A stretch of 64,000 nucleotides of DNA from Paenibacillus oceani (GTDB lineage Bacteria; Bacillota; Bacilli; Paenibacillales; NBRC-103111): contig NZ_JACXJA010000026.1 of assembly GCF_014705615.1 (NCBI RefSeq), forward strand, positions 92,811-156,810, written 5' to 3'. Shown in pieces: positions 16,747 through 26,747 of this stretch. The notes under the pieces were generated by a model. The model ran no database searches. It had not been told where the DNA came from and saw only the letters and a list, made by a program, of their open reading frames with translations. Both the position numbers and the translations under genes were made by a program. The number at the start of each line of letters is the position of its first letter. Position 1 is the stretch's first letter.

Positions 16747-17463
16747 ATGATTCAGTATTTATGGTTTGACCTCGGGTATACGCTGGTGAGCACGAACCGG
16801 GAAGACGTGTATCAGAAAGTGCTGGAGCGTTTCGACGTATTCCGGAACAGGGAAGAGATCGCAATCGCTTATCATAGGGCGGACAAGCTGTTCATGCGGG
16901 AATATCCGGGCGTACTCGGCAAAGACAGCCGGGCGTTTTTCCCCTGGTATATCGGGACGCTGAACTATTTTCTGCGGCTGTCGCTGCCGATCGAGGAAGT
17001 GCTTGAAGTGCAGCGGGACGTAGCCCGGGAATGTCCGATCCAATGGAAAGCTTTCGACGGAGCGAAGATGACGCTTCGCCATCTGCGGAGCCTCGGATAC
17101 CGGCTGGGCCTGATCTCGAATTGGGACGAGTCGGCACGGGCGGTGCTCGCTCGCAATGGACTGGACGAGGAACTCGACGAGATTGTGATCTCCTCGGAGG
17201 TCGGCATCGAGAAGCCGAATCCGGACATTTTCCGGATGGCCCTGAGCCAGGCAAACGTTACGGCGAGCGAGTCGCTGTACATCGGGGACAACTATTACGA
17301 CGACGTCGTCGGCTGCCAGAAAGTCGGCATGCACTGCCTCCTCATTAATGCCTACGGCAACCGCGGGGTCGAGGAGCTGTCGTATCACCCGATCATAACT
17401 GGCATTCAGGACGTCGCTGCCTACCTGGGACACCCCCGGGTACAGCTGGAGATCAATCGGTAA
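16747..17463 (+). CDS. HAD-superfamily hydrolase (phosphatase-like)
   Basis: A 238-residue haloacid-dehalogenase fold protein. Motif I is WFDLGYT (the usual second Asp is Gly), motif II ISNWDES, motif III Lys in VGIEKPNPDIF, and motif IV YIGDNYYDDVVG. The cap region carries FRNREEIAIAYHRADKLF, an alpha-helical type I cap. Such enzymes usually remove phosphate from small organic phosphates. The replacement of the DxD general acid Asp lowers confidence in a standard phosphatase mechanism. ATG 16747 is 14 nt after AGGAG, a poor spacing; an in-frame GTG lies at 16735. It is the first gene of a tight operon, 13 nt before the RpiR regulator. Confidence 0.82.
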   Translation: MIQYLWFDLGYTLVSTNREDVYQKVLERFDVFRNREEIAIAYHRADKLFMREYPGVLGKDSRAFFPWYIGTLNYFLRLSLPIEEVLEVQRDVARECPIQWKAFDGAKMTLRHLRSLGYRLGLISNWDESARAVLARNGLDEELDEIVISSEVGIEKPNPDIFRMALSQANVTASESLYIGDNYYDDVVGCQKVGMHCLLINAYGNRGVEELSYHPIITGIQDVAAYLGHPRVQLEINR

Positions 17464-17476
17464 GGAGATTTGGCGG

Positions 17477-18337
17477 ATGTCGACGATCACGGAGAAAATC
17501 GAAGCCCAATTCGATACCTTAAGCGTCGCGCAGAAAAAAGTGGCGCACTACATTCAATCCAATATGCAGGATGCCGTGATGCTGTCGGCGCAAAAGATCG
17601 CGGGCAAGTCCGGGGTCAGCGAGGCGACGGTCCACCGTCTGGCGCAGGCTTTGGCTTACCCGAGCTTCTCGGGCATGCTTCAGGATTTGCGCGGTCATGT
17701 GCTGAAAGATCAGCGGGCCGTCAAAAATTTCGTATACACGACGAGCCATCAGGAAGATTCCTGGATCGAGAAACATTTCGTGCAGGAAATCGAGAACCTG
17801 CGGGAAACGATGGCGTGGACGGATAAGGCGGACGTTCATCAGGCGGCCCGGATGCTGCTGGATGCGGACCGGATCTGGATCGCCGGATGGCGGATGGGCT
17901 TGTCGGTCACTTCGTTTTTCAGCTTCGTCCTGAAATATATGCTGGGCAATTGCGAGCTGATTCCCCAGGGAGGTGTTGCGGAGTACGCGGCCTATATCCA
18001 ACCCGGCGACCTCGTATTCGTGTGCGGGTTCCCCAGGTACTGCTCGCGTACGCTCAAGGTGGCGGCGCTGGCCAAGGAACAGGGAACGAAGGTAATCGCG
18101 CTGACCGACTCCGGGCTGTCCCCGTTTGCGAAGCTGGCCCATTTGACGCTGTACGCGGCATGCCGGTCCACCGGATTTCTCGATTCATACACGGCATCGT
18201 TATCCGTGGTGAACGCCCTGATCAATGAAATCTCCCATCTGGAGAAGGAACGGGTCAAGATCAATATCGAGAAGATGGAAGTGATGTTCAAGGCGTTTCA
18301 GGACAACTTCGAGTGGACGAACCGGTCGAAACCATAA
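17477..18337 (+). CDS. MurR/RpiR-family transcriptional regulator (HTH_6 + SIS)
   Basis: A 286-residue protein after a textbook AAGGAG RBS. Residues 1-75 are the HTH_6 domain (FDTLSVAQKKVAHYIQSNM, AQKIAGKSGVSEATVHRL). Residues ~120-250 form the SIS phosphosugar-binding domain (ADRIWIAGWRMGLSVTSFFS, GDLVFVCGFPRYCSRTL, GTKVIALTDSGLSPFAKLA). RpiR regulators usually sense phosphorylated sugars and control nearby catabolic genes. It sits second in the operon, so it is probably autoregulatory and ligand-responsive to a product of the transported solute. Confidence 0.93.
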   Translation: MSTITEKIEAQFDTLSVAQKKVAHYIQSNMQDAVMLSAQKIAGKSGVSEATVHRLAQALAYPSFSGMLQDLRGHVLKDQRAVKNFVYTTSHQEDSWIEKHFVQEIENLRETMAWTDKADVHQAARMLLDADRIWIAGWRMGLSVTSFFSFVLKYMLGNCELIPQGGVAEYAAYIQPGDLVFVCGFPRYCSRTLKVAALAKEQGTKVIALTDSGLSPFAKLAHLTLYAACRSTGFLDSYTASLSVVNALINEISHLEKERVKINIEKMEVMFKAFQDNFEWTNRSKP

Positions 18338-18359
18338 TCGCTGCAGGAAAGGATACTCG

Positions 18360-19094
18360 ATGAATCTTACAGTAATCGGCTGTTGGGGGGCATACCCCGA
18401 GAAAAACGAAGCGACCTCGGGTTATCTGGTCGAGTGCGAGGGCAGCCATATCCTGCTCGATTGCGGCAGCGGCGTGTTGTCCCGGCTGCAAAACCATTGC
18501 GCGCTTGAACAGCTGGACGCCGTCGTCCTTACCCATATGCACGCTGACCATATGGCGGACGTGTACAGCTTGGAGTTTGCCATACTAATTTTGATGCAGA
18601 TCGGCAGACGGTCGAAGCCGCTCTACCTGTACGTGAACGAGAAGGAGCTGGACAGCCTTGCTTTCGAATACCCGGATTATGTCCGCGTCCATCCCGTCCG
18701 GGCAGGCGAGGAACTGACGATCGGCCATGTGCGGCTGCAGTTTTCCGAGACGGTGCACGAGATTCCGTGCCTGGCGGTCAAGCTGACGTCGAGGGAAGGC
18801 AGAACGCTCGTGTATTCGGGCGACACGGGGTATTGCCAGGCAATGATCGATTTGGCCCGGTCTGCGGACGTGCTGATGATCGAAAGCAGCTTTTACGACT
18901 TTCAGGCGGGCCGGATGAAGGGGCATCTGACGGCGGGCGAAGCGGGCAAAATCGCGGCATTAGCCGGCGTGGGGCAAACGATTCTGACTCACTTTCCCCA
19001 TTACGGAGATTTGAATCAACTGGTTCTGGAAGCTTCGAGGCATTATGCAGGACAGATCCGTTTGGCTTATGGCGGCATGCAAATCCACATTTGA
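18360..19094 (+). CDS. MBL-fold metallo-hydrolase (YhfI-like)
   Basis: A 244-residue metallo-beta-lactamase fold protein with GCWGAYPEKNEATSGYLVE at the N-terminus, as I recall for Bacillus YhfI. The metal motif is THMHADHMAD. Further metal ligands are in TVHEIPCLAVK, YSGDTGYC and LTHFPHYGD. Members of this branch are RNase Z-like or cyclic-phosphodiester hydrolases; the exact substrate is unknown. CAGGAAAGG precedes ATG 18360, and it lies 22 nt after the regulator. Within this operon a phosphodiesterase role is plausible but is inference. Confidence 0.85.
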   Translation: MNLTVIGCWGAYPEKNEATSGYLVECEGSHILLDCGSGVLSRLQNHCALEQLDAVVLTHMHADHMADVYSLEFAILILMQIGRRSKPLYLYVNEKELDSLAFEYPDYVRVHPVRAGEELTIGHVRLQFSETVHEIPCLAVKLTSREGRTLVYSGDTGYCQAMIDLARSADVLMIESSFYDFQAGRMKGHLTAGEAGKIAALAGVGQTILTHFPHYGDLNQLVLEASRHYAGQIRLAYGGMQIHI

Positions 19095-19114
19095 GGGTGA
19101 AAGGGGTTTTTCTC

Positions 19115-20704
19115 TTGTTGAAGCTTAGAAAATCGTTCGTGGTTGGCTTCTCTTCGCTCATGGTTGCATCGATGGTACTGGCCGGCTGCGGTAGCAGCAA
19201 CAACAGCAGCAGCAACGGCAGCGGTTCCTCCGCAACCGGGGGAACGGGCGCTTCGGCTCCGGCTTCCACCTCCGGAGGGAAGGTGAAGGGCGGTACGGTG
19301 CGCGTAGCGATGGCGACCGAGCCTGACAATCTGGACCCGTACTTGTCCGCGGCGACGGATACCGGCTCGATGATGGACAACGTGTTCGACGGTTTGTTCG
19401 AGGGGGGCGAGAACAGCGACCTCGTTCCGGCTGTAGCGGAATCGTACAAGGTGTCCGAGGACGGATTGACGTATACGTTCACCTTGAAGAAAGGCGTCAA
19501 GTTCCATGACGGCTCGGATCTGACCTCGGAGGACGTGTACTACTCGTATGCCAAATTAGCCGGTCTGAATGGGAAAAAGCCGCTTTCCTCGAAGTTTGCC
19601 GCGATTGAGAAAATCGACGCTCCGGATGACCACACCGTGGTCGTGAAGCTGAAAGCTAAGGATGCGGCGTTTCTGGCGGCCAACATTGTCGGGATCGTCC
19701 CGAAAGACTATGAAGGGCACAGTGCGAAACCGATCGGGGCGGGGCCGTTCAAGTTCAACTCGTATACGCCGGGCCAGCAGCTCGTGCTGGAGCGCAACGA
19801 CAGCTTCTACGACAAGGAGCATGCTCCGACGCTCGACCGGGTGGAATTCAAATTTATGCCGGACGCGAACGCCTCCGTGCTCGCTCTGAAGTCCGGGGAT
19901 ATCGATATGGTGCCGGGTATCTCCGCGCAAGGCGCGCTCCAGCTCGGAAGCGGGTTTCGGATCGTGTCCGGGCCGCAGAATATGGTGCAGCTGCTGGCGC
20001 TGAACAACTCGGTCGAGCCGCTGAACAACGTGAAGGTGCGTCAGGCGATCAATCACGCGATCGACAAGGACGTCATCATCAAGACGGTCGCCGAAGGCAA
20101 CGGCGTCAAGCTCGGCTCCAACATGAGCCCGGCCATGAAGATGTATTACAAGGAAGGTCTCGACAAGCGGTACGAGCCGAACGCCGAGCAAGCGAAGAAG
20201 CTGCTGAAGGAAGCCGGCTACGAGAGCGGGATCAAGCTGACGATTACCGTTCCGTCCAACTACAAGTTCCACGTCGACACGGCTCAAGTGATCGCCGAAC
20301 AGTTGAAAGCCGTCGGCATTCAGGCGACGATCAAGCAGATCGAGTGGAGCAGCTGGCTGGAGGACGTGTACAACAATGCGAAATACGAAGCGACGATCGT
20401 CGGTTTGACGGGCAAGCTCGATCCGCACGAGGTACTGGGACGTTATGAGACGACTTATTCGAAAAACTTCTTCAAATTCAGCAACAGCGAATTTGACAAT
20501 CTGGTCGGCAAAGGCCGTCTGGAAATCAATCCGGACAAGCGGGCCGAATTGTACAAGCAGGCGCAATCGATCCTGACCGAGCAGGCGGCCGCGGTATACA
20601 TCATGGACCCGAACCGCTCGGTTGCGATGAAGGACAGCCTGCAAGGCTATAAAATGTACCCGATTCAGAAATACGATTTTGCCGCTATGTACTACACGAA
20701 GTAA
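19115..20704 (+). CDS. Family 5 ABC transporter substrate-binding lipoprotein (peptide/nickel/opine type)
   Basis: About 529 residues. The TTG start at 19115 is chosen over upstream frames because AAAGGGG lies eight bases ahead and the signal peptide (KSFVVGFSSLMVASMVLAGC) begins there. A Ser/Asn/Gly-rich linker follows the lipidated Cys. The body has SBP_bac_5 landmarks: VRVAMATEPDNLDPYLSAA, YTFTLKKGVKFHDGSDLTSE, IGAGPFKFNSYTPGQ, RQAINHAIDKDVII, ANIVGIVPKDY. It is the extracellular receptor for the DppBCDF-type importer encoded next. Family 5 SBPs bind oligopeptides, but also opines, glycosides and organophosphates, so the operon context matters. Confidence 0.93.
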   Translation: MLKLRKSFVVGFSSLMVASMVLAGCGSSNNSSSNGSGSSATGGTGASAPASTSGGKVKGGTVRVAMATEPDNLDPYLSAATDTGSMMDNVFDGLFEGGENSDLVPAVAESYKVSEDGLTYTFTLKKGVKFHDGSDLTSEDVYYSYAKLAGLNGKKPLSSKFAAIEKIDAPDDHTVVVKLKAKDAAFLAANIVGIVPKDYEGHSAKPIGAGPFKFNSYTPGQQLVLERNDSFYDKEHAPTLDRVEFKFMPDANASVLALKSGDIDMVPGISAQGALQLGSGFRIVSGPQNMVQLLALNNSVEPLNNVKVRQAINHAIDKDVIIKTVAEGNGVKLGSNMSPAMKMYYKEGLDKRYEPNAEQAKKLLKEAGYESGIKLTITVPSNYKFHVDTAQVIAEQLKAVGIQATIKQIEWSSWLEDVYNNAKYEATIVGLTGKLDPHEVLGRYETTYSKNFFKFSNSEFDNLVGKGRLEINPDKRAELYKQAQSILTEQAAAVYIMDPNRSVAMKDSLQGYKMYPIQKYDFAAMYYTK

Positions 20705-20719
20705 CGAGGGAGAGTTTCG

Positions 20720-21664
20720 GTGAGATTTTACATCCGGAAGCTGCTTACATTAGGTTCGACCGTCCTGCTGGTGTCGGTCATTACGTTTCTTGTCTTTCAA
20801 GTGCTGCCGGGGGACCCGGCCGAGATCGTGCTCGGCGTCGATGCGGACCCGCACCAGCTCGCGGAGCTGCGGCAGACGATGGGGCTGGACCGTCCGGCGG
20901 CGGAGCGCTACTTGTCCTGGATGAAGGATACGGCTGCCGGAGATTTCGGCCAGTCGCTGCGCTACCATCGCCCGGTGGCGGACATCGTGGCGGAGCGCCT
21001 GCCCGTGACCGTATCGGTCGCGCTGATGTCCTTGGGACTCACCCTGCTCTTGGGCGTCCCCCTCGGCATCTATATCGCGCGGAACGACGGCAAGCTGCCG
21101 GCGCTGCTGCTGTCGGCCTTCACCCAGCTCGGGCTTGCGGTGCCGTCGTTCTGGCTCGCCTTTATCCTGATACTGGTCTTCTCCGTGACGTTCCGCTGGT
21201 TTCCGACCTACGGCTACGTCCCGTGGAGCGAAAATCCGGTGCGGGCGTTCCAGTCGCTGTTCCTGCCCTCGCTCGCTCTCGCCGTACCGGGCATCGCCGT
21301 CGTCATCCGGTATTTGCGCAATACGCTGCTTGATCAGCTCCGTATGGATTACGTGCGTACGGCAAGAAGCAAAGGGCTGCGCGAGAAAATTGTCCTGTAC
21401 CGGCATATTTTGCGCAATTCACTGATCCCGGTGCTCACGATCGTCGGTCTGCTGATCGCGGATACGCTGGGCGGGAGCATCGTCGTGGAAAATGTGTTTG
21501 CGCTGCCGGGACTCGGCAACCTGCTGATTACCTCGATCGGCACACGGGACTTGCCGCTGCTGCAAACGATGGTGCTGTACATTGCGGTTATCGTGGTTTG
21601 CATCAATTTTGTCGTCGATATGTTGTATAGAGTGATCGATCCGCGCATTCGACTGAAAAGGTGA
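20720..21664 (+). CDS. ABC transporter permease, DppB-like
   Basis: A 314-residue inner-membrane permease. GTG 20720 follows GAGGGAGAG. The first helix is LGSTVLLVSVITFLVFQVLPGD and the periplasm-facing loop carries the DppB-family RQTMGLDRPAAERYLSWM. The conserved cytoplasmic EAA-type loop is DYVRTARSKGLREKIV. It forms the channel with the DppC-like product. Its stop overlaps a possible GTG start of that gene (GTGA). Confidence 0.93.
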   Translation: MRFYIRKLLTLGSTVLLVSVITFLVFQVLPGDPAEIVLGVDADPHQLAELRQTMGLDRPAAERYLSWMKDTAAGDFGQSLRYHRPVADIVAERLPVTVSVALMSLGLTLLLGVPLGIYIARNDGKLPALLLSAFTQLGLAVPSFWLAFILILVFSVTFRWFPTYGYVPWSENPVRAFQSLFLPSLALAVPGIAVVIRYLRNTLLDQLRMDYVRTARSKGLREKIVLYRHILRNSLIPVLTIVGLLIADTLGGSIVVENVFALPGLGNLLITSIGTRDLPLLQTMVLYIAVIVVCINFVVDMLYRVIDPRIRLKR

Positions 21665-21666
21665 AC

Positions 21667-22488
21667 ATGATGAAATGGAAACAGCTGATCCGAAACAAAC
21701 CGCTCGCCATCGGCGGCGGCCTGATCGTCCTGCTCCTTGCGCTTATGGTGACGAGCCTGTTCTATACCCCGTACGGTCCGAACGATATGAACACGGCGAT
21801 GCGGCTCGCTCCTCCGCAGGCCGATTACTGGTGGGGGACGGATAATTTCGGGCGGGATATTTTCAGCCGGATTATGGAGGGAACGCAGACCGCCTTTCTG
21901 ATCGGCTTCTCGTCCGTAGCGATCGGCTTGTTTTTCGGCTTGATCATCGGAGCGGTCGCCGGTTATGCGGGAGGCTGGGTCGACGAAATTTTGATGCGGA
22001 TCATCGACGCCAAGCTGGCCTTTCCCGGCATCCTGCTGGCGATTATGCTCGTCACCGTATTCGGTCCCGGGCTGGGCAATACGATTATCGCCCTTGGCGT
22101 GATGAGCATCCCCGCGTTCTCCCGGATCGCCCGCAGCGGGTTTATTCAATACAAAGAGTTCACGTTCGTCAAAGCCGCCGTGGCGAGAGGGGCGGGGCCG
22201 CTGCGCATTATCTTCCGCCACATTTTGCCGAATATGACGTCGCCGCTTATCGTCGCCGCCTCCTTGCGGTTTTCCGGGTCCATTCTCGCCGAAGCGGGAC
22301 TGAGCTACCTGGGGCTGGGCGTACAGCCGCCCGATCCGAGCTGGGGGCGGATGCTGAGCGAGGCGCAGCCGTTTATCATCAACGCTCCGTGGTACGTCCT
22401 CATTACCGGTGCGGTCATTACGGCGATGGTGCTGGGGTTTAACTTGCTGGGAGACGGGCTAAGAGACGCTTACGACAAACAGGGTTAG
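21667..22488 (+). CDS. ABC transporter permease, DppC-like
   Basis: A 273-residue permease. ATG 21667 lies five bases after AAGGTG; a GTG at 21661 overlapping the dppB-like stop is the alternative. Membrane segments begin with PLAIGGGLIVLLLALMV. Diagnostic family motifs are WWGTDNFGRDIFSRIMEGTQ (DppC N-terminal loop), FVKAAVARGAGPLRIIFRHI (EAA loop) and GLSYLGLGVQPPDPSWGRML. It is the second half of the importer channel. Confidence 0.93.
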   Translation: MMKWKQLIRNKPLAIGGGLIVLLLALMVTSLFYTPYGPNDMNTAMRLAPPQADYWWGTDNFGRDIFSRIMEGTQTAFLIGFSSVAIGLFFGLIIGAVAGYAGGWVDEILMRIIDAKLAFPGILLAIMLVTVFGPGLGNTIIALGVMSIPAFSRIARSGFIQYKEFTFVKAAVARGAGPLRIIFRHILPNMTSPLIVAASLRFSGSILAEAGLSYLGLGVQPPDPSWGRMLSEAQPFIINAPWYVLITGAVITAMVLGFNLLGDGLRDAYDKQG

Positions 22489-22500
22489 GGGGATACCGCT

Positions 22501-23480
<980 letters not shown>

Positions 23481-23484
<4 letters not shown>

Positions 23485-24461
23485 CGGAGGCGCTCATTCA
23501 AGCCAGCTCGCTGACCAAGCATTATCCCGTTCCGAGGCAGAAGCTGTTCGAGAAGCGGCACATGCTGCGGGCGGTGGACGGTGTTTCGTTTCGGATCGCG
23601 GAGGGGGAAATATTCGGACTGGTCGGCGAAAGCGGCTGCGGCAAATCGACGACGGGCCAACTGCTCGTGCAGCTTGTGAAGCAGACGGGCGGAGAGCTCT
23701 TCTACCAGGGCCGGAACATAAGCGAGCTGTCGGACGGCGAGATGAAATCGCTGCGCAGAGACATTCAGATCGTCTTTCAAGACCCGTATTCGTCCCTGAA
23801 TCCGAAGAAGACGATCGGCTGGATTCTCGAAGAGCCGCTGATCATTCATCGGATCGGCGACAAACGGTCGAGGCGGAAAATCGTCGCGGAGACGCTGGAG
23901 CAGGTCGGCCTCGACCCCAGCTATGCGGGCCGGTATCCGCACGAGCTGAGCGGAGGACAGAGGCAGCGTGTCGGCATCGCCGCGGCTCTCGTGCTTACGC
24001 CCAGGTTCATCGTCATCGACGAAGCGGTCTCCGCGCTCGACGTATCCGTGCAATCGCAAATTTTGAACCTGCTCAAGGAGCTGCAGCAGAAGCGGGGATT
24101 AACGTATTTGTTCATCTCCCACGATCTGAACGTCGTCGAATATATCAGCGACCGGGTAGGCGTTATGTATTTGGGGAAAATGGTGGAGATTTTCACAGTC
24201 GGCGAGGCCGGGGACGGCCCGCTTCATCCTTACACGCGGGCGCTATTCTCGTCGATCCCGGACGTGAAGATGAAGCGGGAACGGGTGACGCTCCAGGGCG
24301 AGGTGCCGAGTCCGATCCATCCGCCCGGCGGCTGCGCGTTCCATCCGAGGTGTCCGCTGGCGACGGACAAGTGCCGCGTAACCGCTCCGGAATTAAGGCG
24401 CGTTGCGGCCGGGCACGAAGTCAGCTGCCATTTATACGAGGAGGCGAACGATACACCGTGA
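23481..24461 (+). CDS. ABC transporter ATP-binding protein, DppF/OppF-like
   Basis: A 326-residue second ATPase of the importer. The ATG at 23481 overlaps the previous stop and has GGGAGGG upstream. Motifs: Walker A GESGCGKSTT, Q-loop IVFQDPYSSLNPK, signature ELSGGQRQRVGIA, Walker B FIVIDEAVSALDVS (Ala in place of the usual Pro) and switch FISHDLNVVEY. The C-terminal domain carries GGCAFHPRCPLATDKC. The DppD/DppF pair drives transport; both are needed in this family. Confidence 0.94.
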
Positions 24462-25273
24462 AATTGGGCGTCATATCGGATTTGCACGTGGATCTTAACG
24501 AGCTTGACGGCGAGCCGCCGATCGAAGAAGCACTGCTGGAGGTCGCCGCCGAGCGCGGCCTGGACGGCTTGATTATTGCCGGAGACATCTCGAACGACAT
24601 GAACCGGAGCCTCGCCGTCCTTCATGAATTAAAGGAACGGTGCGGCTTCCCCGTTATGTTCGTTCCGGGTAATCACGATTACTGGAGCAAGGACAACGGA
24701 ATCCGCGACACGTGGCACATTTACCGGCAATTGCAATCGTTCGAAGGATGCTTGAGCGAGAGACCCTGCGAGCTGGATAACGGCTGGGTCGTCGTCGGCG
24801 GCTCGGGCTGGTACGATTACACGATGGGAGAGCCCGACTACTCGTTCGACGATTTCGAGCGGATGCACGCGATGGACCGGACGTGGCAGGACAGCATCTA
24901 TGTCGCGTGGGGGAGGAGCAACCGCGATATTCACCGGTACTTCTACGAACGTCTGGAGCGGGAGCTGGCGGAGCACCAGGGTAAGCCGATTGTGATGGTT
25001 ACGCATATGCTGACGCATCCGTATTTTAAAGTGCCGATGCCGCATCCGCAATGGTCGTACTTCAATGCGTTTCTGGGAAGTACGGAGTATGCCGAGCTCT
25101 ACCGGCGTTACGGCGTGCGTTACGGAATTATGGGGCATGTCCATTACCGGAAACGGCACACGGATCGGGGAACGGAGATGATCTGCGCTTGTCTCGGATA
25201 CCGCAAGGAGTGGCGGAAGGCGTCTGCGGTTGAGGAGATCCGGGATTGCTTGCAGACGATTGTTTTGGTTTAA
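24458..25273 (+). CDS. Calcineurin-like metallophosphoesterase
   Basis: About 271 residues from GTG 24458 (GTGA overlap with the ATPase gene; GAGGAGG upstream). The binuclear-metal motifs are all present: GVISDLHVDLN (D-x-H), LIIAGDISND (GD), FVPGNHDYW (GNHD), VMVTHMLTHP (H) and IMGHVHYRKR (GHxH). The enzyme should hydrolyse a phosphomono- or diester in the cytoplasm; no export signal is seen. Being translationally coupled to an importer suggests that the imported compound, or a product of it, carries the ester. It is the last gene of the operon. Confidence 0.9.
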   Translation: MKLGVISDLHVDLNELDGEPPIEEALLEVAAERGLDGLIIAGDISNDMNRSLAVLHELKERCGFPVMFVPGNHDYWSKDNGIRDTWHIYRQLQSFEGCLSERPCELDNGWVVVGGSGWYDYTMGEPDYSFDDFERMHAMDRTWQDSIYVAWGRSNRDIHRYFYERLERELAEHQGKPIVMVTHMLTHPYFKVPMPHPQWSYFNAFLGSTEYAELYRRYGVRYGIMGHVHYRKRHTDRGTEMICACLGYRKEWRKASAVEEIRDCLQTIVLV

Positions 25274-25339
25274 CCTATAGATTCGCGCGACAGCGGACCG
25301 TCCGGGTGGTTATGACCGGACGGTTTTTCGTCTGTGCTG

Positions 25340-25605
25340 CTCGGCCTCGTACGTCCCCTGCTTAGGAGCGGGGAAGGAGTCGAACGGGTGAATAGGGGTG
25401 GTTTGTACCTCTTATTTTGCCCGAAACCTGCTTGGGTGGCGGAATAAGAGCGGTTTGAGGCTCTTAAAATTCGCGGAAATGGGGCAAACGTGTCCTGCTG
25501 GTTGAAGTAAGGGGCGCAAACCGCTCTTAAACGCCTCGGCACCCCGACTAGGCCGAAAATAGAGGGTGCAAAAAACCGTTATTTTCGTGCTGGAGCTGTC
25601 GGCGG
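25340..25605 (+). repeat. Dispersed ~250-nt intergenic repeat, copy 2 (family 1)
   Basis: Same orientation and order as copy 1: arm A at 25391-25419 (AATAGGGGTGGTTTGTACCT), the internal GGAATAAGAGCGGTTTGAGG at 25439, arm A' at 25504-25530 (GAAGTAAGGGGCGCAAACCG) and the tail CGAAAATAGAGGGTGC at 25553. It is more diverged than copies 1 and 3. It fills most of the gap between the RpiR operon and speE. Confidence 0.8.
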
Positions 25606-25673
25606 AGCATAATTTTTTTACCGAGCCGCAGCCGTTAAATAACTCTTTCGCCGAAGCTTTTGGGCTGTACAAC

Positions 25674-25701
25674 GTTCCAACCCCCGTTTTTTTGATACAA
25701 T
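25674..25701 (+). promoter_or_regulatory. Candidate sigma-A promoter of speE
   Basis: TACAAT at 25696-25701 fits a -10 element and GTTCCA at 25674-25679 a weak -35, with 16 nt between them. It lies 30 nt upstream of the start codon. Confidence 0.4.
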
Positions 25702-25731
25702 AGATTAGATTACGATTAGGGGAGGTTGAAA

Positions 25732-26622
25732 ATGGTACGGTTACCAAAGTATATTCATAACTCACAGGGTACACTGTGGTTGACCGAGGACGAAAGGGAC
25801 AATCTGAAAATCAGCTACCGCATCAAGGAAGTATTGTTTGAGGAATCGAGCCCGTTTCAGCATGTGATGGTGCTGGATTCGTTCGATTTCGGTCCCATGC
25901 TCGTGCTCGACGGCGTCGTGCAGACGACTTCGAAGGACGGACACATCTACAACGAGATGATTACCCACGTTCCGTTAACGTTCCACCCGAAGCCCAAGGA
26001 TGTGCTGATCATCGGAGGGGGCGACTGCGGCGCCGCCAAAGAAGCGGCCAAGTATGAGGGGGTCGAACGGATCGATCTGGTCGAGATCGACGAAGCCGTC
26101 GTGAGAGCCAGCAAGCTGTACATGCCGGAAGTGTCCGGCAACTTGTCCGATTCCAGAGTCAAGTATCATTACGCCGACGGCGTTGATTTTGCCAAGAAGC
26201 AGTCCGCCGCCTACGATGTCATTATCGTCGATTCGTCCGATCCGGTCGGACCGGCGCAGCAATTGTTCGAACCCGCCTTCTACGAAAGCCTGCACCGGGC
26301 TTTGCGCGAAGACGGCTTGATGGTATGTCAAAGCCAATCCCCGATTTTCCACGGCGACGTTTTGGAGCAGACGTACCGCCGGATCGGGAACATTTTCCCT
26401 TACTGCCGCCTATACACGGCTGTCGTACCGACTTACCCGGGGGGCTTGTGGAGCTTTACGATCGGCTCCAAGCGAGAGCTCCCCGCTCCGGAACGAATCC
26501 GTTTCGATAAATCAGCGCTGTATGCAAACGAAGAATTGATTCGCCGCTGCTTTTCCTTGCCCGCCTTCCTGAAAGAGAGACTGGAGCTTCCGCTGAACGT
26601 AAGCGCGGGCCTGGCTCAATAG
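25732..26622 (+). CDS. speE: Polyamine aminopropyltransferase (spermidine synthase)
   Basis: A 296-residue cytoplasmic enzyme. ATG 25732 follows AGGGGAGG. It transfers the aminopropyl group of decarboxylated S-adenosylmethionine to putrescine, giving spermidine and methylthioadenosine. Family signatures are visible: an N-terminal beta domain (FGPMLVLDGVVQTTSKDGHI), the YNEMITHVPL segment, the Rossmann glycine loop VLIIGGGDCGAAKEA, the acidic loop VEIDEAVV, and the catalytic VDSSDPVGPAQQLF. The late tyrosine/tryptophan motif PTYPGGLWSF is also present. Length is normal for the family. It is monocistronic, ended by a strong terminator. Confidence 0.95.
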   Translation: MVRLPKYIHNSQGTLWLTEDERDNLKISYRIKEVLFEESSPFQHVMVLDSFDFGPMLVLDGVVQTTSKDGHIYNEMITHVPLTFHPKPKDVLIIGGGDCGAAKEAAKYEGVERIDLVEIDEAVVRASKLYMPEVSGNLSDSRVKYHYADGVDFAKKQSAAYDVIIVDSSDPVGPAQQLFEPAFYESLHRALREDGLMVCQSQSPIFHGDVLEQTYRRIGNIFPYCRLYTAVVPTYPGGLWSFTIGSKRELPAPERIRFDKSALYANEELIRRCFSLPAFLKERLELPLNVSAGLAQ

Positions 26623-26678
26623 CCGGGACCGGGGCGGGCGCGGAAAGCGAAGCCGTGCGGCAGAATCGCATAAACGAC

Positions 26679-26719
26679 AAAACGGGAGGATGGCCGTTCG
26701 GCCACTCTCCCGTTTTTTT
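26679..26719. terminator. Bidirectional terminator between speE and the SLH protein gene
   Basis: Outer stem AAAACGGGAG/CTCCCGTTTT and inner perfect hairpin TGGCC-GTTC-GGCCA, followed by Ts on both strands. It serves two convergent genes. Confidence 0.93.
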
Positions 26720-26747
26720 GTTAGTTGAAGTGCAGTCTGCCTATGTT